DNA of 64,000 nucleotides, taken from contig CP003316.1 of NCBI GenBank assembly GCA_000247545.1, positions 1,645,233 through 1,709,232 on the forward strand, written 5' to 3'. This document shows, piece after piece, positions 8,139 to 17,014 of the stretch. Numbering within the stretch: position 1 is the first letter of the stretch; every line of letters begins with the position of its first letter. Made by a program: the position numbers and the translations under genes. Origin of the DNA: Pyrobaculum oguniense TE7. Lineage in GTDB: Archaea > Thermoproteota > Thermoprotei > Thermoproteales > Thermoproteaceae. The notes under the pieces are model-generated. The model was not told the DNA's origin and did no database searches. It saw only the letters and a list, made by a program, of their open reading frames with translations.

Positions 8139-9371
8139 TTAGGTGACTAGCTTGGCTACTTCGTCTGGGATCTGCCCCTTCTCCTTCAGTAGCCTTACTA
8201 ACTGGCGGTAGGCTACAAGTTTTTGGATATTATTGGCGCCCTCGTATATCTGGGTGATCTTCACGCTTCTCAAAAACCTCTCAACTCCCGTCTCCCTAAT
8301 GACGCCGACCCCGCCGTGTAGGTTTATCGCTTCTGAAATGACCTCCTCGGCTACCTCGGTGGCGTAGAACTTAGCCAGAGAGGCGACGAAGGTGAACTCT
8401 CTCCTGTCCTCGTCGGCAAGTTTTGCGGCGAGGTATGTCAAGAGCCTTGCAGAGAAGATCTTCGCCATCATCTCAACTAGGCTGAACTGGATTGCTTGGA
8501 AGAAGGCTATGGGGTAGCCAAAGGCTTGCCTCTGGTGTACGTAGCGGAACGCCATCTCAAAAGCCGCCTGAGCCATCCCCACGGCCTGCGCCGCCACGCC
8601 GATTCTCGTGCGGTCGAAGGTCTCCATGGCGTATAGGAAGCCCATCCCCTCCTCCCCAACTCTATTCTCGTCAGGCACCTCCACATTCTCGAGAACCAGC
8701 TCACAGGCGTGGTTCCCAAACAAGCCCATTTTGTGGTAGCACTGCTCCACCTTGAACCCCGGCGTGTCTTTCTCCACCACGAAGAAGGTGAGGCCTAGAT
8801 ACCTCAGCCTCTTGTCAGGCGGCGGGTACGTCCTTGCGAGCACGATGAAGTAGTCGGCCACGTCGGAACTGCTGATAAACGCCTTCCTTCCATTAATTAC
8901 CCACTTGTCGCCCTTCTTCTCAGCCTTCGTTTGTATACCCGCGACGTCGGAACCACAGCAGGGCTCAGTAACTGCAAAAGCGCCGAACTTCTCGCCGCGG
9001 GCGATGGGGGGTACGTACTTCTGTTTCTGCTCTTCAGTGCCGTAGAGCATTATGGGGGTGAGGAACAGCTCGTTGGTGCCGAAGTAGACGCTCAGGCCGG
9101 GCAAGACGCGGCAGAACTCCTCTGACATGATCACGGCCATTCTGTGGTCGCCGCCCTGGCCGCCGTATTTCTCAGGTATTCCAATACCAAAGAACCCCTG
9201 CTCCGCTATCTTTTTCAAAAGATCTCGAGGCACCTGGTCTGTCTCCTCCACCTCCATGGCCTTGGGCGCCACCTCCCTCTCCAAAAATTCCCGTACAGCC
9301 TTTCTAAACATTTCGTGTTCAGGGGTCAACACAACCGAGAAGTCCTCTACGGAGTCGAATGGGAACACCAT
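8139..9371 (-). CDS. Acyl-CoA dehydrogenase
   Basis: A 410-residue flavoprotein with the full ACAD layout: N-terminal helical domain, beta domain (AVTEPCCGSDVAGIQTKAEK, KWVINGRKAFISSSD) and C-terminal helical domain with the FAD/substrate motifs QAFGYPIAFFQAIQF and INLHGGVGVIRETGVERFLRS. It oxidises acyl-CoA to enoyl-CoA and passes electrons to ETF. First gene of the minus-strand acyl-CoA operon; its promoter region (9372-9480) is shared with the divergent CoA ligase. A truncated relic of another ACAD gene occurs at 59439. Confidence 0.93.
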   Translation of the reverse strand: MVFPFDSVEDFSVVLTPEHEMFRKAVREFLEREVAPKAMEVEETDQVPRDLLKKIAEQGFFGIGIPEKYGGQGGDHRMAVIMSEEFCRVLPGLSVYFGTNELFLTPIMLYGTEEQKQKYVPPIARGEKFGAFAVTEPCCGSDVAGIQTKAEKKGDKWVINGRKAFISSSDVADYFIVLARTYPPPDKRLRYLGLTFFVVEKDTPGFKVEQCYHKMGLFGNHACELVLENVEVPDENRVGEEGMGFLYAMETFDRTRIGVAAQAVGMAQAAFEMAFRYVHQRQAFGYPIAFFQAIQFSLVEMMAKIFSARLLTYLAAKLADEDRREFTFVASLAKFYATEVAEEVISEAINLHGGVGVIRETGVERFLRSVKITQIYEGANNIQKLVAYRQLVRLLKEKGQIPDEVAKLVT

Positions 9372-9451
9372 GCGCCCCCCGCGCTCCTCGTCTTATAAAT
9401 ATTGACATCGACAATAGAATTAATTCATCCGATGTAAAATCTTAAAAAAGC

Positions 9452-9460
9452 TTTTAAAAG
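9452..9460 (+). promoter_or_regulatory. TATA box of the CoA ligase gene
   Basis: TTTTAAAAG lies 21-29 nt before the GTG at 9481. The A-rich stretch just upstream could act as the BRE. The spacing predicts a leaderless mRNA. Confidence 0.6.
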
Positions 9461-9480
9461 AGTCATGATATTCTTTCTTT

Positions 9481-11220
9481 GTGATGAACAGTAAAGAGAT
9501 ATTTGATAAATATATAAAGACTAGAATCTGGGCTAAGAACTACGACGAGGGCGTACCACCTGAGGTTCAGGTTAACCCCTCGCCGCTTTTCTCCTACCTA
9601 GACAGACAAGTTGCGGAAAACGGCGGAAGAGCCGCATATATCTACTTCAATAATAAGATTTCTTTCAAGACAGTAGGCGAGCACAGCGATAGAGTTGCCT
9701 CCGCCTTAAAGGAGTGGGGTTTAGGAAAAGGCGACGTCGTTGCAATTTACATGCCCAACACGCCTGCCTTCCCCATTGTCTACTACGGCGCCTTGAAGAT
9801 AGGCGCTGTGGTAACGCCGATGAACCCGCTCTACACGCCTAGGGAGGTGGCTTGGCAGGCAAAAGATGCGGGCGCTCACGTCATCTTCGCCGCTGATGTC
9901 CTATACAAAAACGTAGAGGAGGCTGCGAAGATGTATCAATTTGACCGCGTCGTAGTGGTGGAGGTTGCAGAGTATATGCCCGCCTTTATTAAACCTCTGG
10001 CTAAAATGAGGCTTAAGCCGCCGAAGATTCAATACGGGGGACGGGTAATTCCCTACAGAGATCTCCTTGGCTACAGCCCCACCTCGTATCGGGCGACGAT
10101 CAACCCCACGGAGGATCTCGCCGCGTTGATGTATACAGGGGGCACAACAGGCCTGCCCAAGGGGGCTGAGATTACCCACGGCAACATTTCGGCGAATCTC
10201 CAGCAGCTGAAGCCCCTGTACGACGCCGTGAAGCGCAAAAGGGGATTAGAGGGACTAGTGATGATGGGGCTCCTTCCGTGGTACCACATATACGGCCAAG
10301 TTACTGTAATGCACTACGGAATTTTTGACGGCGCCACGGTCGTGGTGATGCCCCGGCCGGACGTAGAGCAGTTAATGAAGTGGGTGCAGAAATACAACGT
10401 CCACGTGTTGCACGGCGTCCCCACCCTCTACAACATGATCATTAATCATCCAAAAGCAAGGGAGTTCAATCTCAGAAGTTTGGCTTTCTGCATCTCCGGC
10501 GCGGCGCCACTACCAGGCGAGGTGGCGAAGAAATTCGAAGAACTAACAGGCGCCACGCTTAGAGAGGGCTATGGGCTAACCGAGACTGCCGTTGTGACAC
10601 ATGTCAATCCGCTGTACGGAAAGGCGAAGATTGGGTCAATAGGCCTCCCCATCCCCTCCACATACGCCGCTATTGCAGATCCAGAAAAGCCTGAACTCCT
10701 CCCGCCAAACCAGGTTGGGGAGTTGGTGATATCTGGGCCGCAGGTATTTAGGGGATATCACAATCGGCCGGAGGAAAACGCACAGGCCTTTTTTGAGTGT
10801 TGCGGCTTGAGGTGGTTTAGGACGGGAGACATGGCGTATATGGACGAGGAGGGCTACTTCTACATTGTGGACAGGAAGAAGGACATGATCAAGTACAAAG
10901 GCTACTCCGTCTTCAGCCGGGAGGTAGAGGAAGTGCTTTATCAACACCCATGCGTAAAGGAGGCGGCCGTCATCGGCGTGCCCCACCCCGAGGCCGGCGA
11001 GATACCCAAAGCCTTTATAGTACTAAGGGAAGAGTGCAAGGGCAAGATCACCGCGGAGGACATCATTAAGTGGACGGAGGATAAGCTTGCCCACTACAAG
11101 AGGCCACGTGCTGTGGAGTTTAGAGATGACCTCCCCAAGTCGGCTGTGGGGAAGATACTCAAGCGCGAGTTGAAGGCCCAGGAGCTTGCAAAGCTACAGG
11201 CGGCTCAACAAAAAGCTTAA
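9481..11220 (+). CDS. AMP-binding acyl-CoA synthetase (medium/long-chain type)
   Basis: A 579-residue adenylate-forming enzyme. The ATP/AMP signature MYTGGTTGLPKG is near residue 218, YGLTE near 364, the hinge region YMDEEGYFYIVDRKKDMIKYKGY near 458, and the catalytic C-terminal Lys in KSAVGKILKREL. It activates a carboxylic acid to its CoA ester with ATP. It lies head-to-head with the acyl-CoA dehydrogenase operon, suggesting a joint role in acyl-chain use. The substrate chain length cannot be read from sequence; 4-hydroxybutyrate-CoA ligase is an alternative. Start taken at GTG 9481 (ATG follows at 9484), placed by the TATA box. Confidence 0.9.
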   Translation: MMNSKEIFDKYIKTRIWAKNYDEGVPPEVQVNPSPLFSYLDRQVAENGGRAAYIYFNNKISFKTVGEHSDRVASALKEWGLGKGDVVAIYMPNTPAFPIVYYGALKIGAVVTPMNPLYTPREVAWQAKDAGAHVIFAADVLYKNVEEAAKMYQFDRVVVVEVAEYMPAFIKPLAKMRLKPPKIQYGGRVIPYRDLLGYSPTSYRATINPTEDLAALMYTGGTTGLPKGAEITHGNISANLQQLKPLYDAVKRKRGLEGLVMMGLLPWYHIYGQVTVMHYGIFDGATVVVMPRPDVEQLMKWVQKYNVHVLHGVPTLYNMIINHPKAREFNLRSLAFCISGAAPLPGEVAKKFEELTGATLREGYGLTETAVVTHVNPLYGKAKIGSIGLPIPSTYAAIADPEKPELLPPNQVGELVISGPQVFRGYHNRPEENAQAFFECCGLRWFRTGDMAYMDEEGYFYIVDRKKDMIKYKGYSVFSREVEEVLYQHPCVKEAAVIGVPHPEAGEIPKAFIVLREECKGKITAEDIIKWTEDKLAHYKRPRAVEFRDDLPKSAVGKILKRELKAQELAKLQAAQQKA

Positions 11221-11246
11221 TTTTCCCCCCCGACACCCGCCTTTCT

Positions 11247-12191
11247 GTGAAAATAGGGAGTTTAGAGGTGGGGGAAGTAGGGCTTGGTGCTTGGCAGGCG
11301 GGGGGCGGTGCGTGGAGTGTGGACTTCGCAGAGCTGAGGAGGGCCTATGAATACGCCCTCGACAACGGGATAAGTTTCATCGACACGGCCGAGGTGTACG
11401 GTAATGGGAAGAGCGAGGAGTTCGTAGGGGATCTGGTGAAGAATAGGCCGCATGTCGTCGTTGCGACGAAGGTGGCAGGCTTCCACTGGGGGCGTATATT
11501 GAAGAGCGCAGAGCGGAGCAGGAGCAGACTTGGCCGGATTGACTTGTTGCAGTTCCACTGGCCGCCTCCTATCTACGTACCCATTTGCAAAGTTGTTAGG
11601 GATCTGGAAAAGGCCGTTACGTCTGGGCTGACGGCCGAAATAGGCGTGAGCAATTTCGACGTAGCGCTTATGGAAAAAGCAGCTACATGTACCAAGAAGT
11701 ACGAGATAGTGTCAGACCAAGTGGAGTACAACCCTCTTAAGCGAGTTGCCGAGAGGCTCATATCTCTCGGAAGGTCGAGAAGGTTTGTGGTGATTGCGTG
11801 GAGCCCCCTAGCTAAGGGCGCGGTGGTTAAGGAGAACCTAGGCGGTGACCGCGCCCGTATGGTGGACCCCACAATCCGCCGGGCGCACACGCCTGAGGGC
11901 CGCCGCGTGGTTCAGACTGTGAGGAGAATTGCAGAGTCGAGGGGGGCTTCGCCAGCTGCAGTTGTGTTGGCTTGGCACAAGGCAAAGGGGTCCTACCCAA
12001 TACCTGGCGTAAAAAACGTGAAACAAGCCGCAGAGGTGGTGGAGGCTCTGAAACTGAACCTCACCGAGCAAGAGGTGAGGCAGATAGACGAGGCGTCTGC
12101 TGTTTTTAATGAAGGGAAGTTGTGGCCCAGCTTCTTTAGATACGTCCCAGGTTTTCTCATGAAAGCCGCCTTCTACGTCGCTAAGATCTAA
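11247..12191 (+). CDS. Aldo/keto reductase
   Basis: A 314-residue (beta/alpha)8 oxidoreductase. The AKR catalytic residues can be picked out: Asp and Tyr in DTAEVYGNGKSE, Lys in VATKV and His in QFHWP; the cofactor-binding end has IAWSPLAKGAV and PIPGVKNVKQAAEV. It reduces aldehydes or ketones with NAD(P)H in the cytoplasm. It starts with GTG 26 nt after the CoA ligase stop and is probably on the same transcript. The natural substrate is not evident. Confidence 0.9.
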   Translation: MKIGSLEVGEVGLGAWQAGGGAWSVDFAELRRAYEYALDNGISFIDTAEVYGNGKSEEFVGDLVKNRPHVVVATKVAGFHWGRILKSAERSRSRLGRIDLLQFHWPPPIYVPICKVVRDLEKAVTSGLTAEIGVSNFDVALMEKAATCTKKYEIVSDQVEYNPLKRVAERLISLGRSRRFVVIAWSPLAKGAVVKENLGGDRARMVDPTIRRAHTPEGRRVVQTVRRIAESRGASPAAVVLAWHKAKGSYPIPGVKNVKQAAEVVEALKLNLTEQEVRQIDEASAVFNEGKLWPSFFRYVPGFLMKAAFYVAKI

Positions 12192-12553
12192 AGCAGAAGG
12201 CGAAACACAGAAGAAATCAGCGGCTCCGCGCAGAAAGCTCATAAGAATAATTTACGAAGTATCGGTAGTCCGCGAGGAGTGGATGACGTCTGTGAAGCCA
12301 AACAACTCTGTTTCCAAGACTTGTGCGGCCCTATTCATCACTTTTCCGTTAACGACGTTTGAGCTCTGCCCCATCTGCTATATGGCAAAGCCGTGTGTAG
12401 GTGCGTTAGGGGGGGGGTTTAATGTTGACTTTTACAACGTTATCTTCATCACAGTAACGAGGCTATGGGCTGCGGTGTGCTATGAAATTGTGGGGGCCCT
12501 TGTTTCTTAATTTTCTTTCTGTGTTTCTTGAAAAAATTGTCGTTTATCAACAA
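12192..12553. other. Intergenic, no convincing gene
   Basis: About 360 bases without a supported gene. A 75-codon open frame at 12283-12510 has no recognisable family, a biased hydrophobic/Cys content and no promoter at the right distance. The stretch holds a nine-G run near 12411-12420. Confidence 0.3.
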
Positions 12554-12569
12554 TATAAATATATAAAAT
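12554..12569 (+). promoter_or_regulatory. TATA box of the hydroxyacyl-CoA dehydrogenase/hydratase gene
   Basis: TATAAATATATAAAAT is centred about 27 nt before ATG 12589. This placement is the reason for choosing that ATG rather than the TTG at 12577. Confidence 0.65.
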
Positions 12570-12588
12570 CTGTTTTTTGCTGTCTTCC

Positions 12589-14577
12589 ATGCCAAAGATT
12601 GCGGTTATTGGTGCCGGCACAATGGGGCATGGAATTGCTGAGCTTTTCGCCATCGCGGGCTACGAGGTTGCTCTGGTGGATATTGCTGAAGATTTTCTAA
12701 AAAAAGCTTTACAAAATATTGAGTGGTCTTTGAGGAAGCTTGCGGAGAAAGGGCAGGTTAAAGAAGATCCATCTGTTATTCTTTCAAGAATTAAACCTAT
12801 TGTAAACGATGTGTGTAAGGCGGTTGAGGGGGCTGAGCTCATGGTCGAGGCCGCGGTTGAGAATATAGACGTGAAAAAGAAGGTGTTTTCGGAAGCTGAC
12901 CGCTGCGCTCCTCCAAATGCCATACTTGCCACAAACACCTCATCGTTGCCCATTACTGAAATAGCAGAGGCGGTGAGACCAGAGAGGAAGCCACTTGTCG
13001 TCGGCATGCACTTCTTCAACCCGCCTGTCCTGATGCCGCTTGTTGAGATAATAAAGGGGGCCTACACGAGCGACGAGACTGTGAAAAAGATTGCCGACTA
13101 CGCCGCGAAGCTTGGCAAGCAGACTGTAGTGGTGAATAAGGACGTCCCTGGGTTTATTGTAAATCGCATACTTGCGAGGGTGAACGAGGCTGCGTGCTGG
13201 ATGGTCGCCCGCGGCGAGGCTACAATACAGGAGGTGGACTCCGCCCTGATGTACAAGGCGGGGTTGCCCATGGGCGCGTTTATACTCATGGACTACACCG
13301 GTATAGACGTCGTATGTTTTATAGGAGACGCCATGTTGAAGCGCGGCTTCAAGTCGCATCCATGTCCTGTAATTACTCAGAAGTGTCAAGAGAAGAAATT
13401 CGGCGTCAAAACCGGCGAGGGCTTCTACAAGTACCCAGCGCCGGGGAAGTTCCAGTGGCCGGAGGTGCCCAAGTCGGCTGGTGACAAGATCGACGTGACG
13501 TATCTACTAGCGCCAGCCATAAACGAGGCCGCCTACTTGCTACGAGAGGGGATTGCCACCAGAGAGGATATCGACAAGGCGGTGAAGCTGGGCCTTAACT
13601 GGCCGAAGGGGCCGCTGGAATTTGCAGACGAGCTGGGTATAGACGCGGTGGTGAAGGCGTTGGAGACGTGGAGACAAAAAACTGGATATGAAGAGTACGA
13701 GCCGGATCCGTTGCTTAAGGAGATGGTCTCGCAGGGTAAAACTGGCAAGAAAGCCGGCGAGGGATTCTACACTTACGTAAAGGCCGAGGAGAAGAAGTTA
13801 GAGACTCTCATAGTGCGTTACGAGCCCGGCATGGCGTGGATAATTCTGAACAGGCCGGAGAGACTCAACGCCATAAATCCCAAGATGATCGAGGAGCTCT
13901 GGCGGGTGCTGGACGAGATCGAGCAGATGGACTACGAAAAGGTGAGGGTGGTGGTAATCACGGGCGACGGCAGGGCGTTCTCCGCCGGGGCCGACGTGAC
14001 GGGCTTCATGGGCGCCACCCCCGTCACCATCTTCAAGGTGTCGAGGAAGCTTCAGATGCTGTACGAGAGACTGGAGATGTTGGACAGGCCGGTTATATGC
14101 GGGCTGAACGGCTACACGTTGGGCGGAGGCCTGGAGCTGGCCATGGCCTGCGACTTCCGCATTGCGGCTGAGACCGCCGAGCTGGGCCAGCCGGAGATAA
14201 ACCTAGGCTTCATACCCGGCGCCGGCGGCACTCAGCGCCTCGCTCGTCTAATTGGGAGGGATCGGGCCAAGGAGCTGATATTCACAGGCGACAGGATACC
14301 GGCGAGGGAGGCGGAGAGGCTCGGCCTTGTCCACAAGGTGGTGCCGCCTGACAAGCTTGAACAGGAGCTGAGGGCGTTCGCGGCGAAGCTCGCCGAGAAG
14401 CCGCCGCTGGCTCTCGCCATGGCGAAATATGCCATAAACTTCGGCCTGGAGGCGCCTCAATGGGTGGGGATGATGCTAGAGGCGACGCAGTTCGGCCTAC
14501 TGTTCAGCACAGAGGATGTAATAGAAGGCGTGTCGTCGTTCTTGCAGAAGAAAAAGCCGCAGTTCAAAGGGAGATAG
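12589..14577 (+). CDS. Bifunctional 3-hydroxyacyl-CoA dehydrogenase / enoyl-CoA hydratase (crotonyl-CoA hydratase type)
   Basis: A 662-residue fusion. Residues 1 to about 390 are a 3-hydroxyacyl-CoA dehydrogenase: Rossmann motif GAGTMGHGIAELF at the start, NTSSLPI, and two copies of the C-terminal 3HCDH domain (FGVKTGEGFYKYP and KKAGEGFYTYV). From about residue 405 follows a crotonase domain: GRAFSAGADV, GYTLGGGLELAMACD (oxyanion hole) and INLGFIPGAGGTQRL with the catalytic Glu. In Thermoproteales a fused enzyme of this order converts crotonyl-CoA to acetoacetyl-CoA in the dicarboxylate/4-hydroxybutyrate cycle. It could equally serve beta-oxidation with the neighbouring CoA ligase, ACAD and thiolase. 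Confidence 0.93.
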   Translation: MPKIAVIGAGTMGHGIAELFAIAGYEVALVDIAEDFLKKALQNIEWSLRKLAEKGQVKEDPSVILSRIKPIVNDVCKAVEGAELMVEAAVENIDVKKKVFSEADRCAPPNAILATNTSSLPITEIAEAVRPERKPLVVGMHFFNPPVLMPLVEIIKGAYTSDETVKKIADYAAKLGKQTVVVNKDVPGFIVNRILARVNEAACWMVARGEATIQEVDSALMYKAGLPMGAFILMDYTGIDVVCFIGDAMLKRGFKSHPCPVITQKCQEKKFGVKTGEGFYKYPAPGKFQWPEVPKSAGDKIDVTYLLAPAINEAAYLLREGIATREDIDKAVKLGLNWPKGPLEFADELGIDAVVKALETWRQKTGYEEYEPDPLLKEMVSQGKTGKKAGEGFYTYVKAEEKKLETLIVRYEPGMAWIILNRPERLNAINPKMIEELWRVLDEIEQMDYEKVRVVVITGDGRAFSAGADVTGFMGATPVTIFKVSRKLQMLYERLEMLDRPVICGLNGYTLGGGLELAMACDFRIAAETAELGQPEINLGFIPGAGGTQRLARLIGRDRAKELIFTGDRIPAREAERLGLVHKVVPPDKLEQELRAFAAKLAEKPPLALAMAKYAINFGLEAPQWVGMMLEATQFGLLFSTEDVIEGVSSFLQKKKPQFKGR

Positions 14578-14690
14578 GCCCCCCGGGACAACCCCCAAAA
14601 TCCGGCTTTTTAACAAACTTAATAATGAATATCCATTGTGCCTCAACTTATCTCTAGATTTTAGGCTTAAAAATCCCAATATAAATCTGC

Positions 14691-14864
14691 TTAGTGAAAG
14701 GTCAATGCTACCTCTGGTGCTGTGAAGCCGATCTTTTTATGTGACCCATCGCAATGGGGTTTATTTGCAGAGTGACCGCACCTACACAAATATGCTACCG
14801 GCTTTCCTTCAATTGATATTTCATATGGGCCATTCGGTATTGCTCTAACTGATACCTTAGCCAT
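14691..14864 (-). CDS. CDGSH-type iron-sulfur protein (57 residues)
   Basis: A complete 57-residue frame from ATG 14864 to TAA 14691. It carries CRCGHSANKPHCDGSH at residues 27-42, which fits the CDGSH signature C-x-C-x2-[ST]-x3-P-x-C-D-G-x-H: three Cys and one His that hold a [2Fe-2S] cluster, as in mitoNEET-type proteins. Small stand-alone CDGSH proteins are common in archaea and are thought to act in redox or iron handling in the cytoplasm. A TATA box ATTTATAAAT (14883-14892) lies 19-28 nt upstream, giving a leaderless mRNA. The last residues (EVALTFH) complete the usual beta-strand tail. Confidence 0.9.
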   Translation of the reverse strand: MAKVSVRAIPNGPYEISIEGKPVAYLCRCGHSANKPHCDGSHKKIGFTAPEVALTFH

Positions 14865-15103
14865 GGCAATTAACCGAAATCCATTTATAAATATGGTACC
14901 ATAAAATTATATAAGTACATATTTTGTACGCCAAGCTCACGAAGACAAAGCTCAGATGCAACGAAGTGTGTCATAAATAAAAATTAAGGGCACAGACCTC
15001 GGCGAGGATTATAACGTTCTAAGACGAACTTAGGCAAGGTGGGGGAGATACCCTCTGCGTGCACAATTGTCAACCGGCGAGCAAAACAGAAAGCTAACCT
15101 ACA

Positions 15104-15160
15104 TGTGTAAAACAACATCGTCCACATATGGCTCCATCTGCTCGCCACACAGCTCCTAAA
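15104..15160 (-). pseudogene. Inverted relic resembling the start of the M42 peptidase gene
   Basis: Read on the minus strand, about 55 nt align with 15275-15340 of the adjacent M42 gene. The best block codes MEPYVDDVVLHM against MEPYVDEVVVDRW, with the 20-nt core differing at one base. After it a stop codon follows. It looks like a scrap of a second M42-like gene or an inverted duplication of this one. No other part of the peptidase is visible in 14900-15200. Confidence 0.45.
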
Positions 15161-15207
15161 GACTTGTTCTTCACAATTTTTAAAAACTCTTACGCCCTGG
15201 CCCTCAC

Positions 15208-16297
15208 ATGGAGGAGTTCGTACAGCTTTTGAAAAAACTTTCGGAGGCCAGGGGGCCGCGGGCTTCGAAGACGAGGTTAGGGAGGTTGTGGTAAGGGAAA
15301 TGGAGCCCTATGTGGACGAGGTAGTTGTGGACAGGTGGGGCAACATCATTGGGGTGAAGAGGGGGCGTCTGACTACAGGGCCATGGTGGCGGCGCACATC
15401 GACGAGATCGGACTCGTCGTGGACCACATAGAGAAGGAGGGCTACCTGAGATTCAGACCAATTGGAGGGTGGAATGAGGTTATTCTCGTCAGCCAGCGGG
15501 TCTGGGTGAGGACTTCAGATGGCCGGTGGATAAGAGGGGTTGTGGGGTCTCTGCCGCCGCATGTAACGCCAAGCGGGAAGGAGCGCGAGGCGCCTGAGAT
15601 TAAGGACTTGTTTATAGACATCGGCGTGTCTAGCAGAGAGGAGGCGGAGAAGCTAGGCGTCACCGTCGGATCTGTGGCTGTACTGGATAGGGAATTCGCC
15701 GTGTTTAACGGAAAGGTGGTCACCGGGAAGGCGTTTGACGACAGGTTGGGAGTAGCCGTGATGCTCTACGCCTTGAGGATGCTGGAAAAACTACCTGTCA
15801 CCCTCTACGCCGTGGCGACAGTCCAGGAGGAGGTTAGACTCCGCGGGGCAAGCGTCGCTGCAGAGCGAATTAATCCCCACTACGCTATTGCCCTGGGCAC
15901 CACCATTGCCGCCGACGTACCGGGCGTCTGGGAGAGGCTTCACGTAACGAAGTTGGGCAAGGGCCCGGCCATAAAGGTGCTGGACGGCGGTGGGGGTGGC
16001 CTATTCATAGCCCACCCAGGCCTGAGGGATCACACCGTGAAGTTGGCGAGGGAGCTCGGGATCCCCTACCAGATGGAGGTGCTTTACGGCGGTACCACCG
16101 ACGCCATGGCCATAGCCTTTAGGAGGGAGGGCGTCCCCGCCGCTGTTATCTCGGTGCCTACGCGGTATATCCACTACCCGGTGGAGGTCCTCGACGTGGA
16201 GGACGCCGTAAACGCGGCTAAGTTGCTTAAGGCAACTCGGAAAGAACTACGCCGGAGATTGTGGAGAAGTTTCTTGACAAGAGAGTTAAGTAGCTAG
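15208..16297 (+). CDS. M42-family aminopeptidase, frame broken twice near the N-terminus
   Basis: M42 (FrvX/TET-like) peptidases are cytoplasmic di-metal aminopeptidases. The ATG at 15208 has a TATA box (TTTTTAAAAAC) 25 nt upstream, but the reading frame changes at a G5 run (15251-15255) and again at a G5 run (15361-15365); adding one G at each restores a continuous protein, about 363 residues. The rest, open from 15335, has the metal and catalytic residues: AAHIDEIGLV, FDDRLG, VQEEVRLRGA, YGGTTDAM and a final IHYP. Either both G runs are sequencing errors or the gene is a recent pseudogene; translation from GTG 15335 would give a protein lacking about 45 residues. Confidence 0.8.
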
Positions 16298-16902
16298 CTT
16301 CGCTTTACTTCCCCTGTCACCAGGTACCAGGCGTGGTTGGCTATATACACTGCGTGGTCCGACGCCCTTTCTAGAAGTCTCAGCACGACGGTTTCCGCTA
16401 CTTTGCACCGGTCTGCTCCGCTCAGCACGTCGAGCAGCGCCTCTTCGTATGCCTTGTCTACTATTTCGTCATCCATTTTCTCCACTTCTCTTATGCCAGA
16501 TGCGTCTCGTCTGAGGAACATGTCCACCGCCCTAGCGACCATCTGCTTCACCACCTCTCCGACCTCGGCCACTCTCTTGGACCAACATCCGGAGCCTATT
16601 TTCCTCACCACAGTGGCGACATCGAGGGCGTAACGCGCCACTCTGTAGATGTCGTACGAGATAAAAAGCGCGCTTTTCAAAAAACGCAAGTCGCTGGCAA
16701 CAGGCCCGTACCGCGCAACCGCCTCCATTACCAAGTCAGATATCTCGTGGTGGATGTCGTGTATCGTAGATGCCATTTTCCTAATCTTCTCGACATCGGG
16801 CTCTTCTTTAAGAGCCTCGTCCAACGCCTCAATTGCGATTTTGGCGCCGTTGTTGATTTTTCTAGATATCTCCTCCTCGGCTATGTCAAGCAATCTCCTC
16901 AT
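16294..16902 (-). CDS. PhoU-like / DUF47 helical protein
   Basis: A 202-residue all-helical protein with the PhoU/DUF47 pattern: repeated E-x3-D/H metal-binding helices such as STIHDIHHEISDLVMEAVARYG and a final ERASDHAVYIANHAWYLVTGEV, which corresponds to the conserved E/DxxxD...ERxxDHa motif of PhoU domains. Such proteins modulate phosphate transport in the cytoplasm. Its stop overlaps the end of the convergent M42 gene by 4 nt. A weak copy of the TTCATACGAA palindrome (TTCATATGTC, 16936-16945) lies 34-43 nt upstream of the ATG, the same spacing as at the Pst promoters. Confidence 0.75.
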   Translation of the reverse strand: MRRLLDIAEEEISRKINNGAKIAIEALDEALKEEPDVEKIRKMASTIHDIHHEISDLVMEAVARYGPVASDLRFLKSALFISYDIYRVARYALDVATVVRKIGSGCWSKRVAEVGEVVKQMVARAVDMFLRRDASGIREVEKMDDEIVDKAYEEALLDVLSGADRCKVAETVVLRLLERASDHAVYIANHAWYLVTGEVKRS

Positions 16903-17014
16903 GTGTGATTAATGTCATAAATTATTAAACTATTTTTCATATGTCCCGCACCTCGGCATCGCTGTCTCTGGAAATATACTAGGCTTACAACTGGGTAGCT
17001 CTCTGTTAGGTGCA

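Noticed and set aside
12283-12510. 75-codon open frame between aldo/keto reductase and the dehydrogenase/hydratase gene
   Set aside because: No family, odd composition, no promoter at the usual distance.
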